The notes below the pieces were generated by a model, which made no database searches, was not told the DNA's origin, and saw nothing but the letters and a program-made list of their open reading frames with translations. Made by a program: the position numbers and the translations under genes. 30,207 bases of DNA, from assembly GCA_016219795.1 (NCBI GenBank), contig JACRKK010000030.1, forward strand, positions 1 to 30,207, given 5' to 3'. Positions 7,908 through 14,805 of the stretch are shown here, one piece after another (within the stretch, counting starts at the first letter, position 1; each line of letters starts with the position of its first letter). Source of the DNA: Candidatus Woesearchaeota archaeon. GTDB lineage: Archaea; Nanobdellota; Nanobdellia; Woesearchaeales; JACRKL01.

Positions 7908-8549
7908 ATGTCACAAATGGAACAAACATTTTTGGGATTTCTTAACAGGCATCCTGAGGTACGGGCATCGCTTTCTTTGGATCTTGTCAATACGCGCGCA
8001 CTGGCGCGCTTCTTCATGAAAGAGGAAGAGATATCAGGAAGGCAGATGGAGGCCGTGGTTGCCATGATGCGAAGGGCACCTCTTGAAAAGTTGCGGGGTA
8101 GCGTCAATCCTAAGGCCTTTTCTTCCATGAAAATAGCCACTAAAGATGATATCGCCATCTTAGACTATGCAAAGTCAAAGGATGTGGTTGAGCGCATCAA
8201 GAACGTTGTGGGTCTGGTTGCCTATGACAAGAACGAAACCCTCAAAGTGGTGGTGGGTGCGCACACCCTCAAAGTCATTGTGGACCATTCTGCAAGCAAA
8301 AGCGTTAAAGAAGCATTGGGAAAACTGGGCTTGCGCAAGGAGTATACTCACATTTCCGAGATTAGTCTCTTATTTTCAGAGGAGGCGCATGATCAAAAAG
8401 GGATTGTTGCGTACGTGACTAGCCAGCTTCTGATGAACGCCATCAATTTGCAGGAAGTCCTCACCTGCACGCCAGAGCTGCTTCTCTATGTGGACGAGTC
8501 ACAAGCGCTCAAGGCGTTTGAGGTGTGTAAGAGAATAAAAACACAATGA
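7908..8549 (+). CDS. ACT-domain protein, candidate regulator of the aro-trp operon
   Basis: The 213-residue protein has a helical N-terminus (about 1-75, possibly a winged-helix DNA-binding region) and a C-terminal half (about 144-213) with the strand-helix pattern and sequence style of ACT domains: ISLLFSEEAHDQKGIVAYVT, then EVLTCTPELLLYVDESQALKAFEV. Residues about 78-140 may be a further alpha/beta unit related to ACT. ACT domains bind amino acids and control enzymes or transcription. The gene is transcribed divergently from aroF with closely spaced promoters. That context, not a recognised DNA-binding motif, is why I propose it as an aromatic-amino-acid-sensing regulator. The function is inferred; the ACT call is fairly secure for the C-terminus. 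Confidence 0.75.
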   Translation: MSQMEQTFLGFLNRHPEVRASLSLDLVNTRALARFFMKEEEISGRQMEAVVAMMRRAPLEKLRGSVNPKAFSSMKIATKDDIAILDYAKSKDVVERIKNVVGLVAYDKNETLKVVVGAHTLKVIVDHSASKSVKEALGKLGLRKEYTHISEISLLFSEEAHDQKGIVAYVTSQLLMNAINLQEVLTCTPELLLYVDESQALKAFEVCKRIKTQ

Positions 8550-8580
8550 AGCTTACTCTTTGACGTACAGAGAAGGGAAA

Positions 8581-8814
8581 TTATTGTTTTATGTCTCTTA
8601 TATCAATCCATCGGTTCTCTTTAAACACCCAATGCATTCCATCACCCTTACAAAGAAGATGGATGTAGGAATCACTACTTTTCCGATAAATCATAAGGGG
8701 ATGAGTCTGATCCCCTTCAAAGCATTCTAAATATTTAAGAATGTTGGGATTATTACACAAAGGACATGACTCTAGCGTTTGGCATTGTATAACCTTCAAA
8801 TTATTTTTTGGCAT
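8581..8814 (-). CDS. Small Cys-rich (zinc-ribbon-like) protein
   Basis: This 77-residue protein has a CPLC pair (C17, C20) and further cysteines at 11, 31 and 55, suggesting a small metal-binding fold, followed by a WVFKENRWIDI tail. An excellent Shine-Dalgarno (AGAAGGAGGT) ends 6 nt before the ATG at 8814, which is the main reason I take it as real. It lies 42 nt downstream of the phosphoglycerate mutase gene on the same strand and converges with the ACT-domain gene. I do not recognise a family or function. Confidence 0.7.
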   Translation of the reverse strand: MPKNNLKVIQCQTLESCPLCNNPNILKYLECFEGDQTHPLMIYRKSSDSYIHLLCKGDGMHWVFKENRWIDIRDIKQ

Positions 8815-8856
8815 TGTTTTACCTCCTTCTATAAACCAAGTTATAAGCGTATAGAA

Positions 8857-10437
8857 TTAATAAATCTTTGGGTTAACTAAAACTAAATCGCAATCTATAG
8901 GCACAGAAATTACTAAACTCTTCCCCGTCATTTCCTTAGGCTTTGGGATGCCCATCAACGCAAGAATGGTGGGGGCAACATCCTTGAGTTCTCCATCAGA
9001 AAGCTTTACTTTCTGGAGACTTTTATCCTTGCTCAACAGAAAAAAGGGCACAGGATTACAGGAGTGGGATGGTCTTGGACTACCATCGGGATACAGTTTC
9101 TCCTCTGCGTTGCCATGATCAGAGGTGATGCAAACAACATATCCTTGGTTGAGTGCTGTCTCAACCACCGTCTTGTTACAGGCATCTACGGTTTCCACTG
9201 CCCTTATGATCGCTTTTTTGTTGGATGAATGCCCCACCAGATCGCAGTTGGCAAAATTGATAAGGATAAATGAATATTTCCCCGTTTTAATGGCTTTTAC
9301 TGCTTCTCGAGTAATCCCATGGGCATTCATCTCCGGCTGCAGATCGTAGGAGGGCACTTTAGGAGAAGGAACCATAGCACGTGCTTCTCCTGGATAGGGA
9401 ACTTCCTGTTGGGAATTGAAAAAATAAGTCACATGAGGATATTTATCTGTCTCTGCAATTCTCATCTGCTTCAAGCCTTGTTCAGCAATAATTTTCCCAA
9501 GATTCAGATTAACAACCGGTTCATGAAAAGCAAATGGACAGGTGAAGGTGGGATCATACTCGGTGAGCGTAAAAAAGGCAGTTTTAGGATTCTTCTTGCG
9601 TTTAAATCCAGCAAACATTTTCTGCGTGAACGCAGCATTTAATTGACGTGGCCTGTCTGTTCTAAAATTGAAGAAAAGGACAACATCATTATTTTTAATG
9701 GGCTGGAAACCAGCGACAACCGTTGGCTGGATATAATAATCAGTCTTATCTCCGCGCTTATATGCCTGCTTCACTGCGTCGCCTGGTGTTTTGGCAGCAA
9801 ATCCTTTTCCTTGTGTCAGGAGTTCGTATGCCTTTTGTGTTCTGTCCCAATTCTTATCCCGGTCCATGGCGTAATATCTTCCCACCATGGACGCAATAGT
9901 TCCAAGTCCTAGCTCCTTACATTTCTGTTCTATTTCACCAATGTATTTCCCTGCAGACTTTTCCGGAACATCCCTCCCATCAGCAAAAAAATGGATATAC
10001 ACTGATTTTACCTTGTGCTTTTTGGCAAGCTCGAGTGCGGCAAACAAGTGGTTAAGGTGAGAGTGTATCCCACCATCAGAACACAAACCGATGAGGTGCA
10101 ACGCTTTTTTGGTTGCGCTGGCTTGTTCCATTGCATTGCTCAGCACAGCATTCTTGTAAAAATTCCCCTCTTTGACAGCCCGGTTGATTAGCTCAAACAT
10201 CTGCCAGACAACTCGTCCAGCACCTAAATGTACATGGCCTACTTCTGAATTGCCCTGTGCATCATCGGGCAGGCCAACAGCATTTCCCCATGCCTTATTT
10301 TTGCCATGGGGATATTTGAGAAGGGTATCAAAAAAAGGGGTTTTTGACTGGCAGACATAATTTCCCGGACCAGGAGGAGCAATACCCCACCCATCATTGA
10401 CCAAGAGCATCACTTTGTGTTTTGGTAGCAAAGTCAT
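8857..10437 (-). CDS. gpmI: 2,3-bisphosphoglycerate-independent phosphoglycerate mutase (bacterial GpmI type)
   Basis: It interconverts 3- and 2-phosphoglycerate in glycolysis/gluconeogenesis using two Mn ions and a phosphoserine intermediate. I chose the ATG at 10437 (526 residues, MTLLPKHKVMLLVNDGWG), preceded by GGAAGGG; a GTG four codons earlier is possible. D15 (NDGWG) and the catalytic S64 (QGNSEVGH) are present, as are FADGRDVP, GRYYAMDRD, FNFRTDRPRQL, GHSSN and TSDHGNAEE. The length of about 520 residues is that of the bacterial and plant iPGM, not the roughly 400-residue archaeal ApgM family. The gene follows the 1003-residue orphan by 53 nt. Confidence 0.95.
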   Translation of the reverse strand: MTLLPKHKVMLLVNDGWGIAPPGPGNYVCQSKTPFFDTLLKYPHGKNKAWGNAVGLPDDAQGNSEVGHVHLGAGRVVWQMFELINRAVKEGNFYKNAVLSNAMEQASATKKALHLIGLCSDGGIHSHLNHLFAALELAKKHKVKSVYIHFFADGRDVPEKSAGKYIGEIEQKCKELGLGTIASMVGRYYAMDRDKNWDRTQKAYELLTQGKGFAAKTPGDAVKQAYKRGDKTDYYIQPTVVAGFQPIKNNDVVLFFNFRTDRPRQLNAAFTQKMFAGFKRKKNPKTAFFTLTEYDPTFTCPFAFHEPVVNLNLGKIIAEQGLKQMRIAETDKYPHVTYFFNSQQEVPYPGEARAMVPSPKVPSYDLQPEMNAHGITREAVKAIKTGKYSFILINFANCDLVGHSSNKKAIIRAVETVDACNKTVVETALNQGYVVCITSDHGNAEEKLYPDGSPRPSHSCNPVPFFLLSKDKSLQKVKLSDGELKDVAPTILALMGIPKPKEMTGKSLVISVPIDCDLVLVNPKIY

Positions 10438-10490
10438 ATTCCCTTCCACAGAATGCTCTTTTTAATAGTTTTTGGTCTGCTTGGATAATA

Positions 10491-13400
10491 TTAAGACACC
10501 AGCCCAGATGCTGGCCTTCTATGAACCACGTCTTTTTTCCCTTGGATAACTTCCCGGGTGATGGCTGTTCCATGGACTGATTGGAACAGTTGTTTGTATG
10601 CGTTGAAGACATCTTGAGACAAATCATCTGTTTTAATGCTTGCTGTGGTTATGTAAAAATTGCCATTTCTTTTTTCTCCCTTAAAATGCATATCATTACC
10701 ATAGAGTGTACCAATCCTTCCGTTACTTGCGGCAAGTAGTTCATCTTTATTTGCTTCAACTGCTGCCTTCACTTCTGTAAGAAGCGCACCATACGCATTA
10801 TCTATGGCAAACAGCCGGCATAACTCAGTGAGGGGAATTTTCTTTTGGTAGGTCAGTTTAGCACCCCAGGTGTAGAGCATCTCATCCCTATATCCAGACC
10901 CCACCCCTTTTTCTGGCGGAGCAAGGGCATATTGATGCACGTAGCTGGCAAAGGCTTCAGGCCCGATAGACACTTGGATTGAAGGCACTCCGCTGGATTC
11001 CAAAGTGAAGAGAGGGAAACTATTGGTATGGGCATCGTACAGATGGCCTACATCCTCCCCCCTACAAGCATCCAGCTTCTGCCTGATGTGAGGTAATAGC
11101 CTACTAATGATTCCCTGGCTTTGGGTGCCCATATCCACAGCATGAGAAACCGGCGGGGTTTCTTTTCCAGGAGATGTCACAACAACCGGCACATTTTCAG
11201 ACGATTGTTTTGATGCAATAAGCTGTTTTGCTTCTTGCGTACGGCCCCATAGCAGCAGATAGGCTGCTGTGAGGTTTTCAAGAGGATATTTTCCTGAGTT
11301 TACTATCTCTGGAAAATTATCTTTCTTAAAGAAAAACGCATCCACTAACGCATACGCATCTATCTGCATGCCAGAGGAGATGGCAGCAAACTCCTGCTGC
11401 AACGTTTCTGCAAGGAGACTATGTAAGCCATAGCTCATCTCCAGTGTAGAGTCACCAACACGCAAGCACTTGCTAGTAGGATCATATGAGGTGTTAAAAG
11501 GGGTAGATGCAGCAATGGTGGAGGCAATGCTCATGGCAAAGGAATCTATTCCCTTTGCGTAGATCCCCTGCAGAGAGACGCCCTGTTCCATTGCACGGAA
11601 AAAGGAGGTGACTTCCTCGAGTGTTGTCTGCATTCTTTGAGGTAATGATAGGGATGAATTGGACGCGACATACTCAAAATGGAGGCGAAGATTCCGCTCA
11701 GTCGCAGTGCTTGGAAAAAAGTCGTGGTACTTCTCAAGAAGTGCTAATGCTTCTTTGACAGAGTATAAAGGGATAGGTTCGTATTTTTTTGTTTGGATTC
11801 CTAACTTCTCGAGAGGCACCGCAAAAATGCCATCAAGCACCTCATGCTGAGCGACCAATGCCTGCAGATCCTCTGGGGGAAGATGATGTTCCCGAGCGTA
11901 GTCTCTGGGAGATAGAAGCCGCAAACCCATTTCGCGTTCTACAGATGAAACCAACTGGTGATAGAACCCTTCTAATTTACGACCATCCGTTCTGAAAAAG
12001 GCGTGTTGCTTCTTTCCTTCAAAGAATGGAGAGAGCATACCCTTTGCAGCTTCTGCAAAATGGGTTTTGGGATCAGCTTCGTTAGGAACCCAGAGAAGAT
12101 GGTATTCCTGCTCTGTGGCATTGTTGATTCCATAAGCAATTTTTCGAATACCCGGCAATCCTTCTAGAACTTTGCTTGAAACCGCTTTGCCATCAATGGA
12201 TAGGAATCCAAATCCAGCACCCCTCACAGAAATGTAATATCCTTCCTTTTTTGCATCTCGAACAGCGTAGGTCACTTTTCCCAAAGGTGCGTCGACAACA
12301 GCTTCAAGAATGATATTTGTATCTTCCGAAACCAGAGGGTCTCGCTTGGTAAGACGCCCCGGCAAACCCTCGGCAATGGCATAATTAATGCGGGGGATGC
12401 AGGCAGTTATCTCTTCACCCATAATCTCTTGGGGGTTAAAGAAAAATGGTTCAGTAGGTTGGAGTACCCGGGTTGTGTATCCTTGGCGGAGCAATTCTGC
12501 AGAAAGACGCAGTAATACTCTGCGGAAGGCAAGATAGTGCCCCTCTTTAATGGATGCATGAAAGGGGACATGAATTTCAAATGAAGTTCCCTTATGCTCA
12601 TGAAGATTTTGTGGGGTTGCAAGTCCATAGACATTAGCGTGATGAATTTCAGGAATAGGTTCTATACTTGCCACCCATTGTCCGGAAAAGGCGTCCTTTG
12701 CCAGCCGCGCATGGTAGGTTGTGTGTTTGCGGTCTCTGCCAACGGTTGTGCCATGAAGAGACTCATAGACAAATTCTGAGTATACATGATAAAATGATTC
12801 CGGCGCATGTTTCTTTCCCGCAAGTTCCCCCGATGTGAGCTGCATAATTGCTGTTTCTAATTCCAAAGAGGATCTTGCTGCAATATCAATATAAGGCAGG
12901 ACACCATAATGCCGCACAAAATCATGAAAATCTTCAAGAGTGACCGCAGATGATAAGGGACTAAGGAATGCAAATGGAGAGTCACTTCCTGAAGAAACTG
13001 TTTTTGGGGTGGAGTAATCAATAGGCTCCGGGGGGGACGGCAGAGTAAGCTCTTCTTTATGGATGTCAACGACTCCAGGAGACGGATGGATAATCTGCTC
13101 TATCTGCTCCCTAAGAAAAGCAGTGCGGATTTCCGTAAGTCTCCCATACTGCAAAAAATCTTTTGCCGGTCCGTCTCTTCCCAAGGGATAGCGGACAACA
13201 AACTCCTGTTCAGGCACATAAATTTTATCGATAAACGCAGCAATAACCGGGCCATATTTTTGGAAAAGGAGGGGAACAAAAAGATCTCGAGGTGAAAACC
13301 TGCCTACGCCGTCCCTCACCAGATGAGGGGTCAGAATAAGATCCAGGCTGTCTCCAACAAATTCATCGACACAATAGAGGGTAGTTACCTCAAGTGCAGG

Positions 13401-13502
13401 TACTCTCTGTGCTGGTAGCTGAGGCGGCGGCGTACTAACTACCGGCAACTGCTTGGGTTCACCTAAAATCCGTTCTAAATCTGCTAATTCAAAAGCCCCC
13501 AT
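10491..13502 (-). CDS. Large uncharacterised protein (1003 aa)
   Basis: I do not recognise any family. The protein has no signal peptide and no clear membrane segment, so it is probably cytoplasmic. The N-terminus (about 1-40) is Pro-rich and unstructured-looking, and a second Ser/Pro-rich linker lies near 150-185. Between these is a mixed alpha/beta region; the rest looks like several globular domains joined by linkers, with another low-complexity linker near 770-800 (SKQSSENVPVVVTSPGKETPP). No Walker, zinc or nuclease motif stands out. It starts with ATG at 13502, about 30 nt after a TATA box. Its length and lack of a family make it a good orphan candidate. It may be co-transcribed with gpmI. 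Confidence 0.8.
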   Translation of the reverse strand: MGAFELADLERILGEPKQLPVVSTPPPQLPAQRVPALEVTTLYCVDEFVGDSLDLILTPHLVRDGVGRFSPRDLFVPLLFQKYGPVIAAFIDKIYVPEQEFVVRYPLGRDGPAKDFLQYGRLTEIRTAFLREQIEQIIHPSPGVVDIHKEELTLPSPPEPIDYSTPKTVSSGSDSPFAFLSPLSSAVTLEDFHDFVRHYGVLPYIDIAARSSLELETAIMQLTSGELAGKKHAPESFYHVYSEFVYESLHGTTVGRDRKHTTYHARLAKDAFSGQWVASIEPIPEIHHANVYGLATPQNLHEHKGTSFEIHVPFHASIKEGHYLAFRRVLLRLSAELLRQGYTTRVLQPTEPFFFNPQEIMGEEITACIPRINYAIAEGLPGRLTKRDPLVSEDTNIILEAVVDAPLGKVTYAVRDAKKEGYYISVRGAGFGFLSIDGKAVSSKVLEGLPGIRKIAYGINNATEQEYHLLWVPNEADPKTHFAEAAKGMLSPFFEGKKQHAFFRTDGRKLEGFYHQLVSSVEREMGLRLLSPRDYAREHHLPPEDLQALVAQHEVLDGIFAVPLEKLGIQTKKYEPIPLYSVKEALALLEKYHDFFPSTATERNLRLHFEYVASNSSLSLPQRMQTTLEEVTSFFRAMEQGVSLQGIYAKGIDSFAMSIASTIAASTPFNTSYDPTSKCLRVGDSTLEMSYGLHSLLAETLQQEFAAISSGMQIDAYALVDAFFFKKDNFPEIVNSGKYPLENLTAAYLLLWGRTQEAKQLIASKQSSENVPVVVTSPGKETPPVSHAVDMGTQSQGIISRLLPHIRQKLDACRGEDVGHLYDAHTNSFPLFTLESSGVPSIQVSIGPEAFASYVHQYALAPPEKGVGSGYRDEMLYTWGAKLTYQKKIPLTELCRLFAIDNAYGALLTEVKAAVEANKDELLAASNGRIGTLYGNDMHFKGEKRNGNFYITTASIKTDDLSQDVFNAYKQLFQSVHGTAITREVIQGKKDVVHRRPASGLVS

Positions 13503-13531
13503 AGGTACTCAGAGCAAGGGTGACGGAAGTT

Positions 13532-13541
13532 TATTTATAAA
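13532..13541 (-). promoter_or_regulatory. TATA box of the 1003-aa gene
   Basis: On the minus strand the box reads TTTATAAATA, ending 30 nt before the ATG at 13502. The predicted start of transcription would leave a leader of only about 5-12 nt. Confidence 0.55.
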
Positions 13542-13607
13542 CCTTTGCAAGAAGAACTCCTCTGGAGTGATTATAATAAACGGTGTATATCACATAAAAA
13601 CAGGCAC

Positions 13608-13784
13608 AGAAAAAAGGATAGAGGAGGGCACGAATGCCCTCCCCATGAGCCATTGGGTACTCCCACCGTACCATAGGTACTTTTCGCGCAATTTGGTGGG
13701 TTCCAATGAGAGGAAACAAAAAAAAAGAGGCCCCTGAGGATTGAGGGGTGGTTACAGAAAAAGAGTCTTGGGGCCTCTTTTCTA
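13608..13784 (-). ncRNA. Candidate structured RNA with tandem terminator hairpins
   Basis: The 342-base gap 13503-13844 has no convincing gene but three strong structures. Read on the minus strand from a predicted start near 13784: (1) a 12-bp perfect stem (13770-13781 with 13723-13734) followed by nine T (13726-13718); (2) a stem made of CCAATG/CATTGG (13703-13708, 13651-13656) and GGTGGG/CCCACC (13695-13700, 13662-13667), enclosing a GTACC/GGTAC mini-hairpin (13668-13672, 13676-13680); (3) an 8-bp GGAGGGCA/TGCCCTCC hairpin (13623-13630, 13635-13642) with a TTCG loop, then six T (13610-13615). A good TATA box sits upstream. It could be one RNA of about 175 nt, a short RNA of about 67 nt, or simply two terminators in series. 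The opposite strand folds too. Confidence 0.45.
13718..13781 (-). terminator. Stem-loop with T9 tract
   Basis: A perfect 12-bp inverted repeat (AAAAGAGGCCCC and its complement) has a 35-nt loop and is followed on the minus strand by nine consecutive T, the form of an intrinsic terminator. The loop includes an alternative 5-bp pairing (13731-13735 with 13744-13748) that would break the main stem, so a switch is conceivable. It may end the nucleotidyltransferase transcript or a short RNA. Confidence 0.5.
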
Positions 13785-13805
13785 GATATATCAATATCAC
13801 AACTA

Positions 13806-13815
13806 ATATATAAAT
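13806..13815 (-). promoter_or_regulatory. TATA box without a downstream ORF
   Basis: ATTTATATAT on the minus strand is a near-consensus archaeal TATA element located between the stop of the nucleotidyltransferase gene (13845) and the hairpin region. The expected start, about 26 nt downstream near 13784, falls just before the 12-bp stem and not before any credible coding start. This supports an RNA gene here. Confidence 0.45.
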
Positions 13816-13844
13816 GTTACGTTTTTGTATACTAATATAGAAGA

Positions 13845-14777
13845 TTATTGCTTTTTTGGTCCCTTTAATGCATCTAAATCCTCTTGGCTATCCACATCAT
13901 GGGTCGAGATTTCCCCCAATATCTTCACTATTTTAAGTTTGAAATCAGGCCGATGCAGCAGCCCGCCTATATATCTGCTTCCACCATCCTCAATTAAAGA
14001 TTGAGGAAAACCGCCTTTGGTAAAATACTCAGCCACGGGACTTAAGCCAACATTCCATGCCAGAGAAGCAACCGTCCCCGGATACCTAAACTTTCTTAAA
14101 CCATGCAGCTGGTCTGCCACATCTGGATTAACAGGTGCGTTGACCCAAAGGAAATTGGTCACCCGGATAGGAATAGGTGTGCCCGGGAGTACACCTTCCA
14201 TACGATCTGGCAGGAGAGAGAAATACGGTCTTTTGCTAAAGTGACCATCCACTGGGCATACTTCCCTTGCCACCACAGGAAATACAAGGTTGTAGCCATG
14301 GCCTAATGCAGTTACCTGAGCAAGAAATTCTTCAATGCCTGCACCATAAGCATCGATGCCTGCATCATCCCGGATGGCACAGTCACCAGCCATGTAAAGT
14401 GCTGGTTGTCTTCCAATGGCAAGGTGCCCTCTCTCTGCATTTCTTCCTAAAGTAGTGGACTGATCGACAAACCTGACCTTTTTATAGTGAGTGAGCCTGC
14501 CATCAAGCGAATGTTCAATATCTTTTGTAGGACCTACGACGACAACGTCACCAATGGCTGAGGCTTTCTGCAGTGTTGCAAGAGTGTATTCCAACAGAGG
14601 ATATTCACCCTCTACACCGTTAATTTCTCCAGGAATTCTTTGCAGATTTTTATTGCCTGTCCAGAGATATTGTTCACCATACCACCAGGAGACTGCATGC
14701 CAGAGTACCTTGTCTGACAAAGAGTCCATCATTCTTGTTCCTGCAAGCACCACCGCAGGATATTGTTCTTGTGCCAT
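13845..14777 (-). CDS. MobA/GlmU-like nucleotidyltransferase
   Basis: The protein has the GT-A/Rossmann nucleotidyltransferase layout: PAVVLAGTR at the N-terminus (residues 7-15), PLLEYTLATL and DVVVVG, the metal-site motif GDCAIRD (131-137), and a C-terminal DVDSQEDLDAL (294-304) as in MobA-like enzymes. I chose the ATG at 14777 (310 residues) because it puts the nucleotide loop near the N-terminus; a TTG at 14837 would overlap the helicase gene. The glycine-rich loop is altered (LAGTRMMDSLSDK instead of LAGGxxxRMGxxK) and a roughly 30-residue insertion follows. Substrate is unknown: sugar-1-phosphate or a cofactor are both possible. It lies 28 nt behind the helicase gene and is probably co-transcribed. 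Confidence 0.75.
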   Translation of the reverse strand: MAQEQYPAVVLAGTRMMDSLSDKVLWHAVSWWYGEQYLWTGNKNLQRIPGEINGVEGEYPLLEYTLATLQKASAIGDVVVVGPTKDIEHSLDGRLTHYKKVRFVDQSTTLGRNAERGHLAIGRQPALYMAGDCAIRDDAGIDAYGAGIEEFLAQVTALGHGYNLVFPVVAREVCPVDGHFSKRPYFSLLPDRMEGVLPGTPIPIRVTNFLWVNAPVNPDVADQLHGLRKFRYPGTVASLAWNVGLSPVAEYFTKGGFPQSLIEDGGSRYIGGLLHRPDFKLKIVKILGEISTHDVDSQEDLDALKGPKKQ

Positions 14778-14805
14778 ATATGCAGCGAATAGGGCATGCC
14801 TTTTA

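Noticed and set aside
13600..13781. RNase P or SRP RNA
   Set aside because: A GAGGAAAC and an ACAGAAA stretch on the plus strand recall RNase P pieces, but spacing, length and the other conserved blocks do not fit, and no SRP helix-8 motif is seen.
13531..13800. 89-codon minus-strand ORF in the hairpin region
   Set aside because: It runs through two terminator-like stems and T tracts, its ATG is only a few bases after the TATA box, and its composition is not protein-like.
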